DNA of 51,800 nucleotides. Origin: an uncultured Pirellulaceae bacterium. GTDB lineage: Bacteria > Planctomycetota > Planctomycetia > Pirellulales > Pirellulaceae. The notes below the pieces were generated by a model. That model ran no database searches, had not been told where the DNA came from, and worked only from the letters and a program-made list of their open reading frames with translations. The stretch spans positions 1 through 51,800 of the forward strand of contig CALFWL010000005.1 in NCBI GenBank assembly GCA_937928215.1, in the 5' to 3' direction. Of the stretch, positions 7,722 to 18,600 are shown one piece after another (position 1 is the stretch's first letter; every line of letters begins with the position of its first letter). The translations under genes were made by a program, and so were the position numbers.

Positions 7722-10700
7722 CTACAGTCGCGTAATCGTCTCGTGTAAATTTATGATCACGCGACACACCTGTGACCACGCCGACAACAAGGGCAAATCT
7801 TGGTCCGTGGAGGGGACGAAGTTGCCATTCTTGAATAACAGTTTGTTCACCTCTTCTTTGTTATCTTTGTAATAAGCCAGCTGCTTACCGAAAAACTTTC
7901 GCAGACTGGCTTGTTCAAGATCCGACGCATCACGAGCAACCGCCCATTGAAAAGCAGCGTTAAGCCTTGAGTTGAAATCCTTGTTCGGCAGCTCGGTAAG
8001 CAACCGGTTAGCGAACGCATTCGATGCCTCCACAAACTGCGGATCATTCAGCAACGTCAACGCCTGTTGCGGACTGTTCGACTCAGTTCGATCAGCCGTA
8101 CATTCGTCGCGTGACGGAGCATCGAAGTTGACTAACATTGGATGCAGGAAAGTCCTTTGCCAATGTTGGTAGACGCCGCGTCGGTACTGAAACGCATTGA
8201 CACTTGCTTCGTATGATCGATCTGGAAATTGAATGTTCGAATAGTGACCATCAGGTTGGTACGGAAAAACGCTGGGGCCACCGATGTAATCTTTGAACAG
8301 CAAACCAGCAATTGCCAATGCGTTGTCACGAACCGCTTCCGCTTCTAGGCGACGGGCTGACTGCTGCGACAACAAACGGTTGTACGGATCGATCTCGGAC
8401 AGGTCACTGCGCACGGCCGCCTTTTGCCGATACGTGTTGCTCATGACGATCAGCCGAACCATTCGCTTGATGTCCCAAGTGTCTCGAAACTCGCTTGCCA
8501 TCCAATCGAGCAACTGCGGGTGGCTGGGCCATTCACCTTGGTTACCCAGATCGTCCAGTTGATTCGACAAACCTGCGCCGAAGAAATGCTTCCACAATCG
8601 ATTGACGTAGTGTCGAGCGGTAAGCGGATTTTCGTCTGAGGTGATCCAGTTCGCCAGATCCAGACGAGTCAACCGGCGCTCGCCTGCTTCGGGCAGACTG
8701 GGAAGAAAACCGGGCGTCGCCGGTTCGATCGGCGGCATGCTGGTGTCCTGCCAGTTGCCCCGTGGGAGGACTCGTGACTGATGGGCTCGCTTGCCGGGCT
8801 CGGCCTGTTGAGCAATAAGCGTCATCGCCATCCCTGATCGCGTCTCTGCGATCTGGTTGCGATAAATCTGCACGTCATTCGGAAGTTTGTCGGCAGGAGT
8901 CGACGCCAAGTACCAAGCCGCCAGCAGCGCGTTTCGCTGATCGTCGGTCAGCGAACTGCCATCCGCATGAGCCAAAACCGCTGACCGTAATGTCTGATTG
9001 GCGGCAGGCAAGCCTGCAACGTAACGCGTCCATGGCGAAACAGAAATTCGTACTCGGCCAACATCCTTGCTGCTGATTTTGAAAATCAGGCGCCCTTGGT
9101 CTGGTGCTTCTGTAAGGTTTCGAAGGTGGAAGGTTGCCGTGTGAGCCAGCTTGGTCTCATCCTTTGGCAACTGCCATGCAATCGGACCGGAGCGCCAAAC
9201 TGCCTCAAGGAACCGGCTTGGTTGCCCGCTGCGATAACGAGCAGGCTTGAATCGGTCGGCCAACGCGAACTCAGTGGCCACTTTGCGAGCACTCTGATGA
9301 GGTGTTGCGGTCGCGGGGACGTTCACTGCAACCGACGGCTTTGGGTTTTCCGGCTCCGCCTGCCAGACTGGCTCGTGATCCGCATTTAACAGAATAACTT
9401 TGTAGTTTTTCAGTCGATTGCCGTAACCGTTATCCGTTCGATTCCAAATCACAATTTTCGTCAGGCGGTGTTCACCGCCCAGATCCGCCTGCCACCAGTG
9501 CGATCCACCGAGTTTTGTGTGAGTAACCGAATTGGATCGGTGATAGTCACCGTCCGTGTTCCCATCGATCGCGCGAGCTGCATCACCATCAAAACCGGTT
9601 GTCGACTGAGTTGCCTTGCCCTCGGTCGCAATATTCTTTTCTTTGCCGGCGCGTTTTGAAAACACTTGGACCTCGGCAAGCGACAGTGGTTGACCGTTGT
9701 CCAATTCAATGCGGACAAATCGAGGACGAACATCAATCGGATCGAGATTCCGTTTGATCGGAGCCTGGACCTGAATCTCAACGCTCGCTTGGAAGCGTCC
9801 GTCTTTGGAACGACCGACACGATCGTCGTTGACTTTATGAGGTAAGACCTCAACGCGAACAGCCTTGAATGGTGCCCGATCCGGAATCGTGCCACTGATG
9901 GTCACGATGTCTCCCTCTTTCGGTTTGCCCGTCAGCAATACGCTTTCATCGCCCAATATTTTTGCCGTTGTCTCTTTCGACGAACCAACCTCCTGCACAC
10001 TGATTGGCGTCCAGCCGTCACCGTGATTACCCAACGTCTTTGCAACATCGTCAAACCATTCACGAAACGATTCCGATTGCATGACTTCGGGTTGAACTTT
10101 CTTCGCAATCAAACTGTCGGAAGCGGATTCCAGCCAGGACAATTGATCCATCAACGACTCGCTGCGAAACCGTAACTCGGGCGGAAACGGATAGTCGTTT
10201 GTAAAACCCTGCAAGTCTTTGTTTGGCGTATACCCATAGGTACTGTAAACGCCCCACTGCCGGATGTCGTCAAAGAACGCACCGAGGGCGTAAAAGTCCT
10301 TGATCGTGAAAGGGTCGTACTTGTGGTTATGACACTCGCAGCACCCGGTCGTTGAACCGAGCCACGCCGTCCCCAACATTCGTACTCGGTCCGCCGTGTA
10401 CTTCACCAGATACTCGCCCGGCTGAGCCCCACCTTCACGCGTCATCATGTTCAAGCGGATCAACCCCGTTGCAATCAATTGCTCTTCGGTGGGATTTTTC
10501 AACAGGTCGCCCGCCAGTTGCTCTCGAGTGAACACGTCGAACGGCTTGTTGTTGTTGAGCGAATTGATCACATAATCACGGTACGGAAAAATTCGCTGGT
10601 TCTGATCACCGTGAAAGCCAACGGTGTCACCGAAGCGGACAATATCCAACCACTGTGACGCCATCCGTTCGCCAAAGTGAGGCGACGCCAATAGCCGGTC

Positions 10701-11402
10701 AACTTGATTTTGATATGCCTGATCTGATTCATCCGAAAGAAAGCTCGCGAGTTCTTCGGGTGTCGGTGGCAAGCCAATCAAATCCAAACTGAGCCTTCGC
10801 AAAAGAGTTGCCTTGTCCGCTGATGCCGACGGCTCGAGCCCTTCGAATTCCAGCCGAGCTGCAACGAACGAGTCGATTTCGTTGGCAACAAACTGCTGAT
10901 CAAAAGCAGTCACGGGCACTTCCGGGCGACGAATCGGTGCGTACGACCAATGCTCCTGATATCGAGCTCCCTGTTCAATCCATTTTTCGAACAATGCCTT
11001 TTCGTAGTCCGACAGCTGGTGCCGAAAACTGGTCGGCGGCATCGGATCGTCTTCGTCAACCATCCGCTGATAGACCAGTGAACCCGCAGCATTTCCGGGC
11101 TTAATCGCTTCACCTTCACCAACCGCAGCTTCGAAAGAATCAAGGCGAAGATCACTATGATTTTCTTCTTCATCGGGTCCGTGGCACGCGAAGCAAGTGT
11201 TCGACATGATCGGTCGAATATGAGCATTGAAGCTGATCTCGGTTGGAAGTCGCTTCTGGTGACCACGGCGATCACTTACCGTTTCAACCTCAGGTGTCGT
11301 TCCGGTCGCAACAGAGGGCTCGTTCGCCGACCACGCCAACGAAAACATGCCGCTTGTCATCAGCAGTAAACAGCCGGCAACAAAAATGACGAACGATCGC
11401 AT
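7722..11402 (-). CDS. PSD1/PSCyt (DUF1549-DUF1553) protein with cytochrome c and discoidin domains
   Basis: About 1226 residues from ATG 11402, chosen because it begins a clean signal peptide (MRSFVIFVAGCLLLM, cleavage after AWSA); an ATG at 11450 would add 16 residues. Domains in order: a cytochrome c-like PSCyt1 domain with haem motif CFACH at C70-H74; DUF1549 (about 150-380), including LRRLSLDLIGLPPTPEEL and a second CxxCH in GCCECHNHKYDPF; a middle region with a discoidin (F5/8 type C) domain, about 570-710, recognisable by NIATEGKATQS, AIDGNTDGDY and WWQADLGG; then DUF1553 (about 910-1190) with NPLTARHYVNRLWKHFFG. The discoidin domain suggests carbohydrate binding. The protein is likely periplasmic and haem-bearing, and is presumably co-transcribed with the DUF1501 gene. 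Reaction unknown. Confidence 0.93.
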   Translation of the reverse strand: MRSFVIFVAGCLLLMTSGMFSLAWSANEPSVATGTTPEVETVSDRRGHQKRLPTEISFNAHIRPIMSNTCFACHGPDEEENHSDLRLDSFEAAVGEGEAIKPGNAAGSLVYQRMVDEDDPMPPTSFRHQLSDYEKALFEKWIEQGARYQEHWSYAPIRRPEVPVTAFDQQFVANEIDSFVAARLEFEGLEPSASADKATLLRRLSLDLIGLPPTPEELASFLSDESDQAYQNQVDRLLASPHFGERMASQWLDIVRFGDTVGFHGDQNQRIFPYRDYVINSLNNNKPFDVFTREQLAGDLLKNPTEEQLIATGLIRLNMMTREGGAQPGEYLVKYTADRVRMLGTAWLGSTTGCCECHNHKYDPFTIKDFYALGAFFDDIRQWGVYSTYGYTPNKDLQGFTNDYPFPPELRFRSESLMDQLSWLESASDSLIAKKVQPEVMQSESFREWFDDVAKTLGNHGDGWTPISVQEVGSSKETTAKILGDESVLLTGKPKEGDIVTISGTIPDRAPFKAVRVEVLPHKVNDDRVGRSKDGRFQASVEIQVQAPIKRNLDPIDVRPRFVRIELDNGQPLSLAEVQVFSKRAGKEKNIATEGKATQSTTGFDGDAARAIDGNTDGDYHRSNSVTHTKLGGSHWWQADLGGEHRLTKIVIWNRTDNGYGNRLKNYKVILLNADHEPVWQAEPENPKPSVAVNVPATATPHQSARKVATEFALADRFKPARYRSGQPSRFLEAVWRSGPIAWQLPKDETKLAHTATFHLRNLTEAPDQGRLIFKISSKDVGRVRISVSPWTRYVAGLPAANQTLRSAVLAHADGSSLTDDQRNALLAAWYLASTPADKLPNDVQIYRNQIAETRSGMAMTLIAQQAEPGKRAHQSRVLPRGNWQDTSMPPIEPATPGFLPSLPEAGERRLTRLDLANWITSDENPLTARHYVNRLWKHFFGAGLSNQLDDLGNQGEWPSHPQLLDWMASEFRDTWDIKRMVRLIVMSNTYRQKAAVRSDLSEIDPYNRLLSQQSARRLEAEAVRDNALAIAGLLFKDYIGGPSVFPYQPDGHYSNIQFPDRSYEASVNAFQYRRGVYQHWQRTFLHPMLVNFDAPSRDECTADRTESNSPQQALTLLNDPQFVEASNAFANRLLTELPNKDFNSRLNAAFQWAVARDASDLEQASLRKFFGKQLAYYKDNKEEVNKLLFKNGNFVPSTDQDLPLLSAWSQVCRVIINLHETITRL

Positions 11403-11656
11403 GGATTGCGAACCGACGAGATTATTGACTTCTTTGATTTGGTGAAGCATCAGAAACTTGTGGATTTCAAAAACAACGGTAGAAGCTTATTGAAGAACTG
11501 ATAAATCAATCGCGGCGCACATTGTCTCGAATCATTCTCGTGCGACGTGAAATCGAGTCGACGCACGCACGTCTGGCTTCTTTCGGTGCGTTTCTCTTAA
11601 ACCCGTAGTCGACACCATAGTCCCGGTGTTAAAAATTTATCCCAGTCAGTTTTTTG

Positions 11657-12130
11657 CTACTCGTTGGTAGATTCCGCTTTCGCCGCTTCGACCACAACCA
11701 ATTCATGATTTTCGACATCGTATTGGTATTCCCGTCCACCGGGCAAAACCGGCAACTTAATATTGTTGGCCTTGATGATTTTCTCCATAAACTCGGCGTG
11801 ATCTTTTGGATATCGCCCGTTGGCCGCGTTAAACAAATTCAACGCATGTTCGATCGACAGCTTGGCCACTCGCTGAGCCGCCGGTCCGTAACCAGCAAGC
11901 GCACCAATGCCGGGAGTCGCCAGATGCTTTTTGTTGACCTTGCCGTCGTCAACGTTCGCGCCCCCATCCGGATCGAACTCGCCAATCTCCTGAGTCTTCT
12001 TCCCGAAAATTCCTGTGTTGTCTTTTTCGGCTTGCGATTCTGTCGGCGCATCGCAGCCCGCCATCAACGCAAACAATCCAGCACAGGCAATCAGCAATCT
12101 TGCTCCGCAACAATTGGCTCGTGATGGCAT
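11657..12130 (-). CDS. Small predicted lipoprotein with a pseudopilin-like segment
   Basis: 157 residues. The start at ATG 12130 is set by AAGGA seven bases upstream on the minus strand and by the lipoprotein signal that follows (LLIACAGLFALMAGC, lipobox LMAGC). The longer open frame upstream (to 12352) has no signal and odd composition. After the lipobox comes an acidic linker, then a C-terminal region with IEHALNLFNAANGRYP, which recalls the alpha-spine/beta start of type II pseudopilins (AlxlYxxxngxYP), ending with REYQYDVENHELVVVE. Similar small lipoproteins are seen in planctomycetes without a known role. Function is not established. Confidence 0.75.
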   Translation of the reverse strand: MPSRANCCGARLLIACAGLFALMAGCDAPTESQAEKDNTGIFGKKTQEIGEFDPDGGANVDDGKVNKKHLATPGIGALAGYGPAAQRVAKLSIEHALNLFNAANGRYPKDHAEFMEKIIKANNIKLPVLPGGREYQYDVENHELVVVEAAKAESTNE

Positions 12131-12656
12131 CAGCAGATCCTTGAAAAAATGTATCGAATGGAACGAACATCGCAGCGTTAAATTTCGCCCGGCTTCATTA
12201 GATGCACAGCGAGATGCGGCCCCGCAATCGGACCGCCAGCCCAATTGTAGGCTACCGAGTGGCCCCTTGGTGCACCATCGAGCGCCTACGGATCGCAAAT
12301 ACCACAAAACCCTGTTTTTTGGGGCGCCAACCGCAATGAAAATCAACATCACGGACTTCTTTATGCGGAGCGAGCCGATTCAAAGCAAGCAGCCAGCATC
12401 TTGCCTGTTTTGCCGCAACCTGTCCAGTGTGACGGCTTCCTCATCAACATCAACCAATTTCCAGCTGGCCGCATCTTGATGGTTCCTACGCGGGCAAACC
12501 GCGACTTACGTCCCGGCTCACGAAACGAGCCCGATTCGCATTGACTCAAGATTTGATTCTGAACAGATTAGTGAACTGCATGGAACGCAACGTTGAATCG
12601 CCAACACTTCGCCCGCGATAATCGCCCGCGAAATTACTCGATATGAAGGTGCAAGG
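12131..12656. other. Intergenic region with no recognised content
   Basis: A 526-base divergent gap between the lipoprotein gene (minus) and the 735-residue gene (plus), so it should hold both promoters. Reading frames on either strand here show no family resemblance or signal peptide, and I could not identify promoter boxes, RNA genes or repeats. Confidence 0.5.
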
Positions 12657-14864
12657 ATGCTCACGCTGAATCGAAATCGTCAAACGAATTCCTCTGTCGC
12701 CACTTTATACCGTGGAGCCTTGACGATCTGCGCGTCAACGTTGGCGATCGCCTGTTGTGTTGCTTCAACCGACTCGTTGGCGGTCGCTCAGCTCCCCAAT
12801 CACAATCATCGCGATCACACTGGCGGAATGGATCATAGCACTGCCGCGAATCCGTTATCGTCGCAAGAGTCATCCATTTTGATGCAAGATGAAGACTCGA
12901 ACCACATCTCGGACATCCAACCGCTGCGACCAAGTTTCACCGCGCGTCCGCAAGAGCGAACAAAACCGTTGCGACCAAGCGGCCTCGGATTCGAAATCCC
13001 AAGCAGTCCGACTCGTGGAGATTTCACGAATCCCGACGCCTCCGGTGCAACCCGCAATCCTGCGTCAGATGGTTCGAATGCCATTGGCACGTTTGCTCAT
13101 GAAACACGCGAGCCCGCTGACCGATTTGCAGAACCCAATCCGCCTTCGGTTCCGATCCGGTCTTTTAACTCATCATCTGTTCCGGTCCGCGTCGCTCAAT
13201 CGCCTGAGCCCAACGAAGAAGTGGCTCCAATCATTCGCAACGGTCTTCGACCGATGAGCGCCACAGCAGAATCCAGGGATCGACCGACGCGTCGCTCCAC
13301 TTTCGATCGTCGTGACCAACCCAAAGTCGATTCGATGACCGCGTCCCCACGCTTCGGTGACACGTTTTCGGCGCCTCCTGCTGCCATGCCCGGCACATCA
13401 CCCGCTCGATTCAATCCTAAGATTTTTTCGCGACGGGACACGAAGCCGCCGCAGGAACTGACCGATCAATCGATCCGCCAGCCCGTCCGTGAGCTGGCTC
13501 ATGAAAGCGTTCCAGCTATCGACAATCAAGTTGCCGCAACCAGTTACGCTCAGCCTGTTGCAGACGAAGCTGGCCGATCCGACAAGCTAGCAGCAAGGAT
13601 CGTGAATCGTTACTCCATGGACAACGCCGCCGAGCCGCTGCCGGGCGAACCGATCTCGCTGACCGAGCTACTCCAGCAACCGCTACCGGCCCAGAACCGG
13701 CCTGCGATGGTCAGTCAATATTGGGAAACTTGGTTCGACTGGGCCAGCTTGCAAAATGCAATCGCTTACCAAGAGTGGTTGGCGACCGTCCCCAACGCAT
13801 CGGCTCAGGGGGAACAAGGCTTGCTGGACACGGCTCGTTCCGCAGCAGCCAACCAAGTCCTTGCCGCTGAAATTCAATTGGGAAAATCTCAGGCAAAACT
13901 GACTCGATTCATGCCGACTCGAAGATCTGCTTTGTCGCCGCTGCCGAGCGATCTGCCGCTGGTCGAACGTTACGAAACTCATTACGAAATCTACAAAGCC
14001 CGAAACCTGGTGCCGACCAAGTTACTTGGCATCGATCAGATGCTGCCTCAAACGCTGAAGCTGATCAACAATCGGGCTCAGACCGTTCAAAAGGCGCAGG
14101 CTGCGATCAAGCAAAACTTAGACGGCTACTCAAGGCGACAAACTCCACTCGCCTCTGTCCTAGAGGCGGCACGCGTCTGGCGATCTTCGGAACAAGAACT
14201 GCTCGCTTCGGTGACCAACTACAATCAAGCCATCGCCGACTACGCTTTCAATATCACTCGAAACCCCACGACGCCTGAACGGGCGGTCGCAATGTTGATC
14301 GGTAAACCAAAAGTGAAAACCGAAGCACTTCCCACCGCTTCCCGCACCGCCGCGGCATCCTTCGGAGGCAACACTGCCCGAAACACATCGAATACAACCG
14401 GCCAACCATTTTCGCAACCGTTGTCGAATCGCGCCGCAGCGGCTTCTACGAGTTTCTCTCGCCCGGCACCGACGGATCGGCCGGCGTGGAACGGCGGCTC
14501 ATCGACCAGCCGGTCTCGGCCCTCGGCACCCGCGTCAAGTGGACGGACGGCGGACGCACGACCTTCGCTTAACACCAATTCCGGAAGCTCGTTCGGAGCA
14601 GATCGATCACCGAGTTCCGGCATTAGCTCACCCGCTGCATTCCGCTCGTTTTCACCCGGCTCGAACTCCAACTCCTCCTCAGCGAGTCCGGCGGCAACCA
14701 GCAGAACGCCAGCCGGCGGAATTTCCAGCAGCCGCTCAGCCAGCAACGGCTTTGGCGGAACAACGTCCAAGGAATCGTCTCAACCGAGCCCCAAAAGCAA
14801 ACCGTTTCCACTGCCCAAGCGACCCAAACCATCGAATAACAACTTTGGCGCGTTTGGCAGTTAG
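12657..14864 (+). CDS. Large secreted protein with a helical, TolC-like middle region
   Basis: 735 residues. The ATG at 12657 follows GAAGGTG with a spacer of about six bases. A signal peptide spans about 20-45 (ALTICASTLAIACCVASTDSLAVAQ). Residues about 50-330 and about 560-735 are low-complexity, rich in Ser, Pro, Arg and Asn. The middle (about 340-550) is helical, with segments such as LASVTNYNQAIADYAFNITR and ANQVLAAEIQLGKSQAKL that resemble the coiled-coil helices of outer-membrane efflux (TolC-type) proteins. No full TolC fold can be claimed. The next gene, a small protease, starts 16 bases downstream and may be co-transcribed. Likely exported or outer-membrane associated; function unknown. 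Confidence 0.7.
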   Translation: MLTLNRNRQTNSSVATLYRGALTICASTLAIACCVASTDSLAVAQLPNHNHRDHTGGMDHSTAANPLSSQESSILMQDEDSNHISDIQPLRPSFTARPQERTKPLRPSGLGFEIPSSPTRGDFTNPDASGATRNPASDGSNAIGTFAHETREPADRFAEPNPPSVPIRSFNSSSVPVRVAQSPEPNEEVAPIIRNGLRPMSATAESRDRPTRRSTFDRRDQPKVDSMTASPRFGDTFSAPPAAMPGTSPARFNPKIFSRRDTKPPQELTDQSIRQPVRELAHESVPAIDNQVAATSYAQPVADEAGRSDKLAARIVNRYSMDNAAEPLPGEPISLTELLQQPLPAQNRPAMVSQYWETWFDWASLQNAIAYQEWLATVPNASAQGEQGLLDTARSAAANQVLAAEIQLGKSQAKLTRFMPTRRSALSPLPSDLPLVERYETHYEIYKARNLVPTKLLGIDQMLPQTLKLINNRAQTVQKAQAAIKQNLDGYSRRQTPLASVLEAARVWRSSEQELLASVTNYNQAIADYAFNITRNPTTPERAVAMLIGKPKVKTEALPTASRTAAASFGGNTARNTSNTTGQPFSQPLSNRAAAASTSFSRPAPTDRPAWNGGSSTSRSRPSAPASSGRTADARPSLNTNSGSSFGADRSPSSGISSPAAFRSFSPGSNSNSSSASPAATSRTPAGGISSSRSASNGFGGTTSKESSQPSPKSKPFPLPKRPKPSNNNFGAFGS

Positions 14865-14880
14865 ACGTTAGACTATTGGG

Positions 14881-15642
14881 ATGAATGCAAACTTCCTGAT
14901 CTTCGTTATCTCGTTGCAACTGCTTGCTAGTTCGGCTCCTGGAATGACCATCGTGTTCTGGGCGGACGGCGCTGCCGAACCACCCACCAAGCAAACTGCC
15001 TCGCTGAAACATGCCGGTAAGCTTTTGTACGGCCCATTGGAATTTTGCGGCGGAACGTGTGTTTGGATCGGTGGCAAATGGGTAATGACCGCCCGCCATG
15101 GCGTCAGAGACTGGACCAGCGAATCACTTCGCGTCAGCTTTCCAGGTCATGATCTAGGTAGTCTCGCGGTAACGCGAATCCATGTTCCTCCAGACCCTAG
15201 GACAGACCTCGCGCTGTTGGAGTTAGCAAAGCCATTGGATTTCGCGCAACCTGTCGTGCTTGAGAATCGCACCATGAAGCAAGCGGCGAAACTTCGGTTC
15301 GGTGGCTACGGGAATTTTGGGCCACCCGGTCGCATCCTTGGCGCCGGGGTGTTCCACTGGGGCACGAACACGGTCGATTCTGCCGACAAGAAACTGGCAC
15401 GCTTTTCCATGAGCAAACCCAGCAAAGACCTACCTCGCGAAGCATTGCCCGCCGCTTTCGACAGTGGTAGTCCGATATTCCATGCGGACGGAGGCGAAAT
15501 CCTGCTGGCGGGAATTGCCATTCGAGTCACCAACCGCGTCGCTCCCGGCATCGGCGACCGCGCCGTCATGACTTGTGTTGCTGGCCAAGAGCAATGGATC
15601 AAACGCATCGCTCCCGAAGTGAGCTGGCGAAAGTCAGAGTAA
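14881..15642 (+). CDS. Secreted trypsin-like serine protease
   Basis: 253 residues with an N-terminal signal peptide (LIFVISLQLLASSAPG). It has the chymotrypsin-fold triad: His73 in VMTARHGV, Asp109 in PRTDLALLEL and Ser195 in AAFDSGSPIF. The nucleophile motif is DSGSP where the classical family has GDSGGP. A Cys pair in FCGGTC (56/60) precedes the His. There is no PDZ domain, which separates it from the HtrA-like proteins at 42-47 kb. It follows the 735-residue gene by 16 bases on the same strand and converges on the helicase gene with a 15-base gap. Target unknown; degradation or processing of exported protein is the likely role. Confidence 0.8.
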   Translation: MNANFLIFVISLQLLASSAPGMTIVFWADGAAEPPTKQTASLKHAGKLLYGPLEFCGGTCVWIGGKWVMTARHGVRDWTSESLRVSFPGHDLGSLAVTRIHVPPDPRTDLALLELAKPLDFAQPVVLENRTMKQAAKLRFGGYGNFGPPGRILGAGVFHWGTNTVDSADKKLARFSMSKPSKDLPREALPAAFDSGSPIFHADGGEILLAGIAIRVTNRVAPGIGDRAVMTCVAGQEQWIKRIAPEVSWRKSE

Positions 15643-15657
15643 AAAAGGGGCGGATGA

Positions 15658-18600
15658 TCAAACTCGACGGACTTTCGCCAATTGCTTGTCTAGGCGATTC
15701 GGCGAGACCTTGATCACAGTGCCCAACTTCTGAGCGAACAGAGACACGCGGAACTCTTCGATCATCCAACGAAGCGTTTCCAATTCCGGGTCGACAATCG
15801 CTTGAGCATCCTGCGCGGACTTGAGCGTTTCATACTGCTGCCAGTAGTGATCCAACTGAGCCATCGCGTCGTCCTCTTTTTCTCGTGATGTCGAAGAACG
15901 CTTGTCAATGCGATACGAGATCGCTTCTAGGTAGCGAGGGTATTGCTCCAGCCATTGCCATGGTGTCGCAGCAAGAAACTGATTGGGCGTCAGGTGCGCC
16001 AACTGCTGATTGATGTCGACGCGCGTTCGCTCGAAACGATTGGGACAATCTTCAATCGCCAGCTTCGCCTCAAACGCCGCGTTGGAAATGTTTGGCAGCC
16101 ACTTGGCGATCGCTTGAGCCGCAATGGAAACACTTTCGATGGCCTGCGACTGCTTGGCGTCCAACTGTTCGCGATCACGCGGAATTTTCTGTCGATCAAC
16201 GAACGCCACTCGACTGATCAAGTCGGCAAGCTGCGGCTTGAGCGTCTGCGAACCAACAATGCGCGAAAGCGACAATGCGTGTTTATCAAAATCAGGAAGC
16301 CAGTTGATCTGTGACTTGATCGCTTTTCGATTCTTGAGCGCAAACAAACGAACGAGTCCTTGCCGAGTGGTCGAGTCGCTGGCGTTTTGAGAATCCGTCA
16401 GACGCAAGCCAACGGCGTCGCCCTGATCAACAATCGCTGGCCAAGCACTCAAGGTCGTGCCGCCGCGTTGAATCGGAACCTCGCGCGGCAACTCGTCCCA
16501 CGTCCAATCAGTCAAACCGTCCTGATGCCACGTTGAATCCGTAATTTCGACGACGCTACTGGCATGTTCGGCTCCCAACTGACTGCGAATGTCTGCGACC
16601 GAACGCCCTTCGGCCACCAGTTCGCCAGACTCATCCACCACCTGTAGGTTCACTTTCAGATGATCGCCAATCTTTTCGGTTCGAAAATCACTGGCTGTGA
16701 CCGGCAGGCCACCGATCCTTGAAAGGTGCCCCGCAACCGCGTCAATGAAAATCCCGCGGCCAACCTCGATTTCGCTGACGATCTTCGCAGCAGTTTCCGG
16801 CGCAGGGACCAGATTCCGCCGCAAAGATTTTGGCAAGCTGCGAATCAACGCCACGATCTGTTCCTCAAACAGGCCCGGCACCAACCAGCCCGTCTGCGCG
16901 TCGTCCAACTGCCCGACGCCCTCAATCGGAATCCGCACCGTTGCTCCATCTTCGCGCGAACCGGGCTCGAATCGGTACTTCATCGGAATCTGCATGGTGC
17001 CGACGGTGACCTGATCGGGGAAAAGCCCCTTCGCATCGCCATCGTTCAGACTGGGCAACAAATCCGATCGAGTCATCTTCCAACGCGACTGGATCTCCGC
17101 ATCGGCTTCGATGTGCTTCTTCAGACTGGCTGCGTCGGTTGCGTCATCGGGCAAATTGGCTTGATAAAAATCAAAGACGGTCGCGATATCAACAATTAGG
17201 TCGCGATTGCGAGTCTTATCAGCTTCGTTCTTGATCTCTTCCAGCAGCCACCGGTTGTGCTTCCAGAAATCGAGGTTGCTTTCAAACTGTTGCTCCGCCA
17301 AGCCCGATTCGATAAACAGACTGCGACTGACTTCTGTGTCGATGCGCGAATAACCTACCAACCGTCCGTTCACGATGGGCAAACCAAACAACGAAACGTG
17401 TTCGGATGCCATGACCGACTGACGTTTCTTACTCCAATGAGGATCGGTATATCTTCGTTTGAGCAAATGGCTGCCGATCGGCTCCAGCCAATCCGGCGAA
17501 ATCTTTGCGACGGTCCGAGCGTACCTGCGGGACGTTTCGACAATTTCGGCGGAAACAATCCATTTTGGCTTCTCTTCAAACACTCCTGAACCCGGCCACA
17601 GATGAAACTTGAGCCCCCCCGCACCCGTGTACTCATGCCGATCCCCCAACATGGCCACGCCGGAAAGCAGGCCAGTCAATAAACTTCGGTGAATCGCATT
17701 GTAATCATTTTTGCGACTGCGAGTCTTCAATCGTTGGTCCGCTGCCATGCCTTTCAACTGTCGGTGGATGTCCTGCCACTGCCGCATCAACGGATACGAA
17801 AGAAAATTCTGCTCGCACGCCTTCTTCAACTTTCCACGCGACAGGTCCTCTTTTTGTTGATGGAAAAAGTCCCAAATGTTCAGCAGCGTCAAAAAGTCCG
17901 ACTTCGCATTGAGAAACTTCTCATGGGCCGCGTCAGCCGCCTGCCTGCGTTCGACCGGCCTCACACGAGGATCTTGAATCTCCAAGGCCGACGCGATGAT
18001 CAAAATTTCGGTCAGGCAGTTTTCATCGTCAGCCGCGAACAGCATGCGACCGATGCGAGGGTCAACCGGAAGCCGAGCCAGTTTTTGCCCCAACGAAGTC
18101 AAGCGTCTCCGGTCATCGACTGCTCCAACTTCGAACAGCGTTTTGAAGCCGTCCCGAATCGTGTCGGGGCGAGGCGGGTCAGGAAATGGAAACTCGTCGA
18201 CCTTGCCAAGCTTCATCGACAGCGTCTGAAGAATCACCGACGCTAGATTCGTGCGCCGGATTTCCGGGACGGTGAACTCAGGGCGGCTTCGGTAGTCTTC
18301 TTCGCTGTACAGACGAACGCAGATCCCCGGACCAATTCGTCCGCAACGGCCGGCTCGCTGGTTGGCCGAAGCCTGACTGACCGCCTGAATCGGCAAACGT
18401 TGCACTTTGCTCTTAGGCGAATAATGACTGATGCGTGCGGTTCCCGTGTCAATCACGAATCGAATTCGAGGCACCGTGATCGACGATTCCGCCACGTTGG
18501 TCGCCAACACGATACGCCGTTTCTTTCCCGGTCGGAAAATCGTGTTCTGCTGATCGGTCGAAAGCCGAGCGTACAACGGCAGGATCTCGGTCGCTCCGCC

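Noticed and set aside
14240-14770. 176-codon minus-strand reading frame
   Set aside because: Antisense to the Ser/Pro-rich tail of the 735-residue protein; its Glu/Ala/Leu bias is the mirror of that low-complexity sequence.
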